From Rhea pennata (lineage: Eukaryota; Chordata; Aves; Rheiformes; Rheidae): a stretch of DNA of 64,000 bases. This document shows, in pieces, positions 58,177 to 64,000 of the stretch. Under the pieces are notes generated by a model. It was not told the origin of the DNA, made no database searches, and worked only from the letters and a program-made list of their open reading frames with translations. The number at the start of each line of letters is the position of its first letter. Within the stretch, counting starts at the first letter, position 1. The DNA lies in the NCBI RefSeq assembly GCF_028389875.1, contig NC_084702.1, positions 66,065,582 to 66,129,581 of the forward strand. The letters are read 5' to 3'. The position numbers and the translations under genes are program-made.

Positions 58177-60464
58177 CTACAGAACAAGAGGCAGATTTAG
58201 TGTTAGCTTGTTCACAGCAAAGATCTTAAGTGACCACCACCATCATCAATTAGTTAAAATAGAGGGGAAAACTGAATTACCATCTCAGGCAAAGTCAAAA
58301 TAACCATTGCTAACTTCCTTCTCTACTGCTATGAAAAACAATAGAGCAGCTGGAGAAGACAGGACAAAGGATTTTTTTTTTTTTAAGGATAGTCTTGTTA
58401 ACTAATAATCACTATTTCCATTAAGCAGATTTGTAATGACATAATGAGTAAGTGGGCAAGACTAGATACTTTCTTGTAGCAAAAACCTGCATAGCTTACT
58501 TTCTAGGGTTCAGAACATTTGCCTTTGCAACTATTACATTTCTGTAATAACTTAAGTAACAAAAAATTTTTTTCACAGTAATTCCATTTTTGCATATGTT
58601 GTAAGCATGTAGAATCATGAAGTGAAAGCTGTAGTTCACAAAGATCATGATGGTTGTAGTCACAGATAAAGTAATAAAAAGTTCCTACAATTTTGTTTTG
58701 TGATCTTTGTGAACTAATGTCCTATGAAAAACTGGTGCTGGCAGGAGAAAAGGAGCACAAACTTGTGTCTTGTGATATTTCACTTCCTTGCAGGACACCC
58801 AATTCAGTAATACCTTCTAGCTTTAGAAATCTAAAAAGAATAGCTATTCTGTGACTTTCATTCTTTTTCCTCAAAACTGGCAGTGGGTGCCAAGCATTTA
58901 GACTGAATTTGCTCTGCTTAGTGGAGCAGTATCTTGTCTTGATTAGGTAGCTTCAACTTTGAAATAACTAGGAGGAATAGAGGGGTTTGAGCACTGTCTG
59001 CCCTATCCTTTGAGGGAACAAGGTGCAGGTATCTGGAAATTCTAAGATACTTTAGGTTAATAATGGCTTGGGATTTTCCTGTCCCCATGTGAACTGGGGG
59101 CAGTGAGATGGGATATGAGTAGCCTAGATTTAGTGAAGATTAGCAAAAATAAAATGTTTTTCAGAAGTCCGTGCATTTAAGCAAAGAGACAGGTGAGGCA
59201 GTAGTTTGGGTTTAATGCTAAGAAACAGATGTGAGCTTTGAATGTAAACTAAGTTGTACCAGCTCCTGAATACCTCTGCTACAGAAAAGCTGTTGAAACT
59301 AATCCCATCGCTTACAGGATGTCTGACTAGTCTTTCAGTATACGTAACAAAAAAGGGGACTGCTTATGTATGCCACCAGCAGATTTTAATACTGTTTTAG
59401 ATGTCTGATCTGGAAATACCCTTACTTTTGTCTTCCTGGTTTTCAGAAGATGAGCCTATGTTGCAGGAAAATAAAAGTCAGTGGAGGGCACCCCGAGCCA
59501 ATTTAACAAATACTAACTTTATTACTTAAAGCGGCAGAACACTTACTTATTCTTTATGCTGTCATTTTAAGCAGCTGTAGTTACTATGTAAGGTTCAGAG
59601 AACGCTGTATTGGAAGTAGATAATTATAATTGCCCTTTTCTGCTTTTATAAGATACTTTGTGCTCTACATGAACAGCATCATCCTAAATCCAGTTGTGAT
59701 ACTGAGGACTAGGCAAGGGGAAGTGACTTGCTTGGTGTTCACTTCGCAGATCTGTGCCAAAGCAAGGACTGGGAATTTCTGTCTAATTTCCAGGCTCCAG
59801 GCTCCTACATTCATTACCACTTAATAAACAAACTGGATTTTTGCAATACCTAACACACCTCTTCTCTGGAACACCTTTGTCTAGCAGAAGGAGGCGGGGT
59901 GATGCTATGTTTTGACATATCTGCAGGGAGGAAATGCAGCTTTGTTACCTTGTGCCTACAGCAGCTTAAAACAGGAAAGCACCACGTTAGTGGGTGGTTC
60001 CACCCACCAGTATTCCCAGATGGATGTGAAGGATCCCTTAGGTAACTAAGACAGCTGTTCTCTGATAGCTTTTCTCTTGAGAAATATGGGCCTGGAATCT
60101 TGATAACAGCAAGGCTTCTCAATGAAAAACAAAGACACATCCACAAAAATCTGCTAGAGCAGTGCAGAGCAACATGCTGTGCAAGAGTAACTTACCATGT
60201 GCTTCACAGCAGACACGATCTGGGAGAAGATCAGTTTACACTCTGTTTCTAGTAACTTCCCCTCTGTACTGATTTTAGTGAAGAGTTCCCCACCTCCTGC
60301 ATACTCCATCACTAGGTGCAGCTTTGAGAGTGTCTCCACCACTTCATACAGCCTGATGATATTTGGGTGGTGCAGTTTTTCCATGCTGGATATCTCACGA
60401 GATAGCAAGCGCTGAGTCTTCTGGTCGAGCTTTGTCTTGTCCAGAATCTTAATTGCTACTTTCT
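57427..60464 (-). CDS. NIM1K: NIM1K, AMPK-related Ser/Thr kinase, partial (last two coding exons)
   Basis: Exons 60464-60196 and 58176-57427 on the minus strand join in phase 0 to the C-terminal 339 residues, exactly the length remaining from the same point in the human 436-aa protein as I recall it. Missing are about 97 N-terminal residues with the glycine-rich loop, expected right of the window. Visible kinase motifs are Val-Ala-Ile-Lys (ATP lysine), Arg-Glu-Ile-Ser in helix C, His-Arg-Asp-Leu-Lys-Ala-Glu-Asn, Asp-Phe-Gly, and Asn-Thr-Phe-Cys-Gly-Ser-Pro-Pro-Tyr before Ala-Pro-Glu. The Thr of that last motif is the usual LKB1 target in AMPK-related kinases. All catalytic residues are present in the part seen. 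The protein ends Leu-Cys-Ser-Ile-Leu, a CaaX-type terminus. It converges with HMGCS1. Confidence 0.95.
58177..60195 (-). other. NIM1K: NIM1K intron between the last two coding exons
   Basis: A 2.0-kb intron with no other exon seen. It contains the 16-bp perfect inverted repeat at 58632-58716 listed separately. Confidence 0.8.
58632..58716. repeat. hairpin-forming perfect 16-bp inverted repeat
   Basis: TAGTTCACAAAGATCA at 58632-58647 is matched exactly by its reverse complement TGATCTTTGTGAACTA at 58701-58716. A second short complementary pair, TTGTAG and CTACAA, lies inside, so the 85-base segment could fold as a stem with an asymmetric internal loop. It could be a small foldback element, an RNA hairpin or a remnant of a MITE. 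Confidence 0.85.
60196..60464 (-). CDS. NIM1K: NIM1K penultimate coding exon
   Basis: On the minus strand the acceptor TTTTCAG precedes 60464 and the donor CACATG|GTAAGT follows 60196. It starts inside a Glu codon (phase 1 in) and ends in phase 0. It carries the ATP-binding Val-Ala-Ile-Lys, helix C and [10 protein letters not shown] hinge. Confidence 0.94.
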
Positions 60465-63400
60465 CTGAAAAGAAAAACGTTTTTCCATGTTATTAATGCA
60501 ATGGATACAAATGGTAACACTATGCATGTACAACCATACCTGGTTATATAACTGCAAAAATATTGCACCTCTGATTGATTTAAGATAAGTGGCTGAGGCC
60601 TACTACACCCTGTAATCTTTCACACACATCCATGTTCTGTTGTCTCCTGCATCCTACTCACTACTGCTAATAGCTAAAGGGGCAATGAAGTATTGCTAGT
60701 GCTAATCAAATCATCTGTTATCATAGTGTGCTTCACTTGTCAAGCTAATACATACCTGATGGCCATAGTTATATCATTGCTTCAGATGTCCAACCTAGGT
60801 ATTGCAACAGGGAAAGCAGAAAGCTGGCCACAGTGAAGCGTTCGAGTGAGATGGGAAGCCTGCATTCCCTCTGTTACCTACAAAGATGTAGGTGACCAAG
60901 TTGCCCATGAAGACTTTATAGTATCTAGCAGCTACGATGCATTCCTGGGATATAGATTGTTGCTGCAAAGCCCCTAAAGCTGGGCTGCAAAGCTGTGCCT
61001 CCCTTCTCCAGCGCGCTGCTTGCTAGGCTGTTGAAGATAGCCCTGCTCTCTGTTTCTTTTGTAATTATCTCAGTGCTGTTCAGATGAATTAGGCATGTCA
61101 AGCACAGCAGTCTTGTACTTTCAGGCTAAAGGAGGTGTCAAATATAGGTACTTTGTTTCAGCACGGACAGGCTCACCTGGGGGTGATTTAGGGGCTCTGG
61201 ATATACCCCTGCAATTTTATAATGGAAGGATGTGATTAAGTAGGTGCCACTTACAGAACCTTTGCTTACCTTCCTATCTCCACAAATTGTCCTGAGTTAC
61301 CAAACCCAGTGTCATAGGGGTTTGCCTTTCTCAAGATGGTTGTGCCAGTTTTTCCAACATACACAAATAGTTCTTGGCTCCATACAGAACACAGAAAAAG
61401 TACAGCTTTATGTCTGTATGCCACAGTGGGCCATGAGTCCATGTCACAGGTTTTATACTGAGGAAAGGAATAAAACAGTAAAGTAACACAAGCTGCAGGG
61501 ATCCTATGTACCTTGATGCAAAGCTAGCTGTGTTATACTGTCCTGGTAATGCCGGCTGCTAAGGCCTCCATGCTTCTGTAGCTTATCTGTATGAAACCAA
61601 GAGTCACAAAACGCTGATGTATATGCGCAGTTGCACTGCATCACCCATGTAGCTCAAAACATTATAAATAGTTCAGTTAGAATTGCCCTCATGTTTCCAT
61701 ATTGAGTAATAGGTTGCAACTTTTGTCTTCACTCTATTGAATGCAGTTGGTATTTGAAGGATTAATCTGCTTAAAATAGGCTTTATGTAACTTACCAAGA
61801 CAGCAAAGCTACACTAGAACATGCCGCTAGAAGTAACTGTTTCTTCTTGGTAAAAAGGGATTTTTCTAAAATACCTTGAATGTCCATACAAATACTATTT
61901 TAATCTGATCTTGTAGAAAGGAAAACTTTTGCTCAGTTTCTAGCACGTGGCTATAAATTAAAAAAATAATAAATCAGTATTGTTTACTTGTCACTTTAAG
62001 AGACAAGTGAGAAGACCATTATATTTGTATATATGTTCTGCTATAAAAACATTTGAGATGTTTTAACTTAATATTAAGTTTATTTAACCTGAAGTTTAGT
62101 GTTTCAGTACATGTAGAGGAAACATCATTGATATATATGCCTGTATTTCTGTACAGATCAAGGAAACTATGTTTTGTACATTTATATTCCTGAATAACAT
62201 AAATGCATATTTCAATCCTGCTACTAAAATGTGCCAGACATTCTAAGCAAATGGGATTCTTGTAAAAGGTGAATGATCACTTTGATGTCCCTATTTTCAG
62301 GAGCCTATGCAAGTCTTCCCCATGCTGCTTCAATCCTTTCTAGTGGGCCAGTTAGGAAAGATGCCACCTACTCCTGCAGTGGTGCTGGTGGTGGCACAGT
62401 GAATCACAAGTAAATGCAGCCACTGAGCAGAAACAGCGTACAACACTAATGCTGGCAGAAGCCTGACTGCTGACCTAAAGGTGTAAAATCCTTGTCACGC
62501 TGGTAGCATACTGACCACCTAAACCAAGAGGAAGAGCGTCAGCAACAGCAGAGCTCTCAGTACATAACATTTCCACAACTGAATGCTTGGATGATAGAGG
62601 GACAGCAATTCTCACAACCTTAAAACATGAAATTGCATCGTTACCTCTTGCTTTATAGAGGTTGGGGGCATTTGGGCCAGAACAACAAAAAAACAAATCG
62701 GGGGGCGAGGGGGGGCAAAGGAGGAAAAAATCGCTATCCTCTCCTTTTGCTGAAATTTACCATTCCTCATGGTTGGTTTTCTTGCAAAATTTTTAAAAAG
62801 GAAGTAAAGAAATGTAGAATTAAAGGGCCTGATCCTATTATACAACCATAAAGGAGGAGCAAGCCCCTATAAATCTAGATCATTGCAGCTGCACATGCAT
62901 GATATGTACAGAAAACCAGCCTCACATCATTTTCATTTTTAAAATAATTCCTTCTGCTTCCACAAAATGCCTGGCTTACAAATCCCCTATTACCCTTAGC
63001 ATGGCACCAGGGCTGAACAGAAGGGCAGGCAGTTCATTCTCCAAAATACTAAAACACAGTAGCAAAAGATTGTGATTGACTAAACCTAGTGAATATTGAC
63101 GTTTGAAAAGAACTACCTGAAGTCTTAGCGAATAAGATGAGAACATTAGGAAAAGTTTGAGAAATGATACCGGAAGAAGTACGTCTGCTACGACTGCGTG
63201 GCAAAAACAAACAAACAGAGCCAAGTTAAAACTGCTCAACAACAAAGCACACTGAGTACCTGCACGTCCCTTCCTGGGCAAGCGGGGTTTCACATGGCAC
63301 TGGCTTTTTCACCTCTGTGAACTTCGGACATCCTTAATTGCACATAGTCAGATGGGTTCTCACATGATATTTGTGATATGGAGGGTATTTAAAATAAAGG

Positions 63401-63801
63401 TTACACAGAGCTTAGAAACCCAATACCCTCTGTAGCAAGCAACTCAGCAGGACCCTGGAGAAAATCTCTGCCAAAATTTAGATTAATGAGTAATCCTTCT
63501 GAATCTCCTTGATATACATCGTAACACCAAACGATTTCCTGCCTCCTCTGAGAGCCTCCAAGATAACACCTGTGAGAGAAAGGGAGTTCTGCATCCAGCA
63601 TGCTCTGAAGTTCCTTCTCTCTCAACCCTTCTTCGCCTACGCCACTGGGACACCTCGCAAGGGCTTCGGAACAGCACACATTAACCATTAAAGAAGCTGA
63701 TCTTAGTACTAGGAACAAAACGGTTTCCTTTTGAAAACTTAAGGTGAAATGTCAGGAGAAAGGCCATATTTAGGACCATCACCACCTCCCTTGCAAGGGC
63801 C

Positions 63802-63827
63802 AAAAAAAAAAAAAAAAAAAAAAAAAA
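63802..63827 (+). repeat. A26 homopolymer
   Basis: An uninterrupted run of about 26 A bases in the NIM1K intron. No retroposed element recognised next to it. Confidence 0.9.
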
Positions 63828-63898
63828 GACTTGGACTCACTAGCTCCGTGCAGGAGCTGAGATGTACTGAAAAATCAGAGGCCTCTTCTAGAGAGGGG

Positions 63899-63941
63899 TG
63901 TGTGTGTGTGTGTGTGTGTATGTATGTGTGTATGTGCATGT
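63899..63941 (+). repeat. (TG)n microsatellite with TATG interruptions
   Basis: About ten TG units followed by TATG-interrupted repeats. Likely polymorphic. Confidence 0.92.
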
Positions 63942-64000
63942 GTTCCTATTTTCTCATCCATGTTTTCTGAGGACAGATCTTCCGACTCATCTCTGCCTCT

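Larger units (their letters stand above)
60465..64000 (-). other. NIM1K: NIM1K upstream intron (runs off the window)
   Basis: 3.5 kb to the right edge with no exon matching the expected NIM1 N-terminal region. Visible items are a G-rich spot near 62,698-62,718, an A26 run at 63802-63827 and a TG microsatellite at 63899-63941. Confidence 0.65.

Noticed and set aside
62612-62851. Frames of 73-77 codons in the NIM1K upstream intron as missing NIM1K exons
   Set aside because: None contains the expected glycine-rich loop or N-terminal kinase sequence, and phases do not fit the known exon entry.
1-64000. CRISPR arrays, operons, bacterial defence systems or prophage
   Set aside because: The sequence is intron-bearing vertebrate DNA; no regularly spaced repeats or prokaryotic gene organisation are present.
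1-64000. Endogenous retroviral or CR1 LINE insertions
   Set aside because: I found no frames resembling gag, pol or env and no CR1 3'-end repeat pattern by eye. Short decayed fragments could still be present and would need a repeat-library search.

Overview
This is vertebrate, almost certainly avian, nuclear DNA. It holds intron-containing genes with GT-AG splice sites, two CpG islands in an otherwise AT-rich background, homopolymer and dinucleotide repeats, and very little recognisable transposon sequence. The gene order TMEM267 - CCL28 - HMGCS1 - (convergent) NIM1K is the order I know from human 5p12, inverted. In birds that segment is generally on the Z chromosome. The reconstructed HMGCS1 protein is 522 aa, the length I recall for the chicken cytosolic enzyme. 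It appears to differ from the chicken protein at a few positions, so the source is probably a bird other than chicken; the species cannot be named from the window.

Layout. 1-10.99 kb: TMEM267 on the + strand (two coding exons giving 215 aa, a candidate 5'UTR exon, and a 3'UTR). 11-27.1 kb: intergenic DNA with no supported gene. 27.1-35.4 kb: CCL28 on + (three coding exons, 120 aa). 35.4-42.7 kb: intergenic. 42.8-55.7 kb: HMGCS1 on + (a non-coding exon 1 in a CpG island carrying CCAAT boxes and a TATA-like box, a second CpG island in intron 1, nine coding exons, and a 1.7-kb 3'UTR). 57.1-64 kb: the 3' part of NIM1K on the - strand (the last two coding exons); its 5' exons lie beyond the right edge. 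HMGCS1 and NIM1K converge tail to tail.

The genes are functionally unrelated: a multi-pass membrane protein of unknown function, a mucosal-type CC chemokine, the sterol-pathway HMG-CoA synthase, and an AMPK-related kinase. I see no operon-like or multi-gene system. All exon boundaries were placed by hand from splice sites and reading-frame phase, and the phases close exactly for each gene.

The observations most worth a second look are: (1) the second CpG island in HMGCS1 intron 1 contains a strong-Kozak ATG and a splice donor which, joined to the first coding exon, would extend HMGCS1 in frame by nine residues; (2) this CCL28 lacks both extra cysteines that form the additional disulfide of mammalian CCL28; (3) TMEM267 carries spaced His/Asp motifs resembling the YdjM/DUF457 membrane metal-dependent hydrolases; (4) two perfect-core CTCF motifs in convergent orientation bracket the TMEM267-CCL28 interval; (5) NIM1K ends in a CaaX-type Cys-Ser-Ile-Leu.
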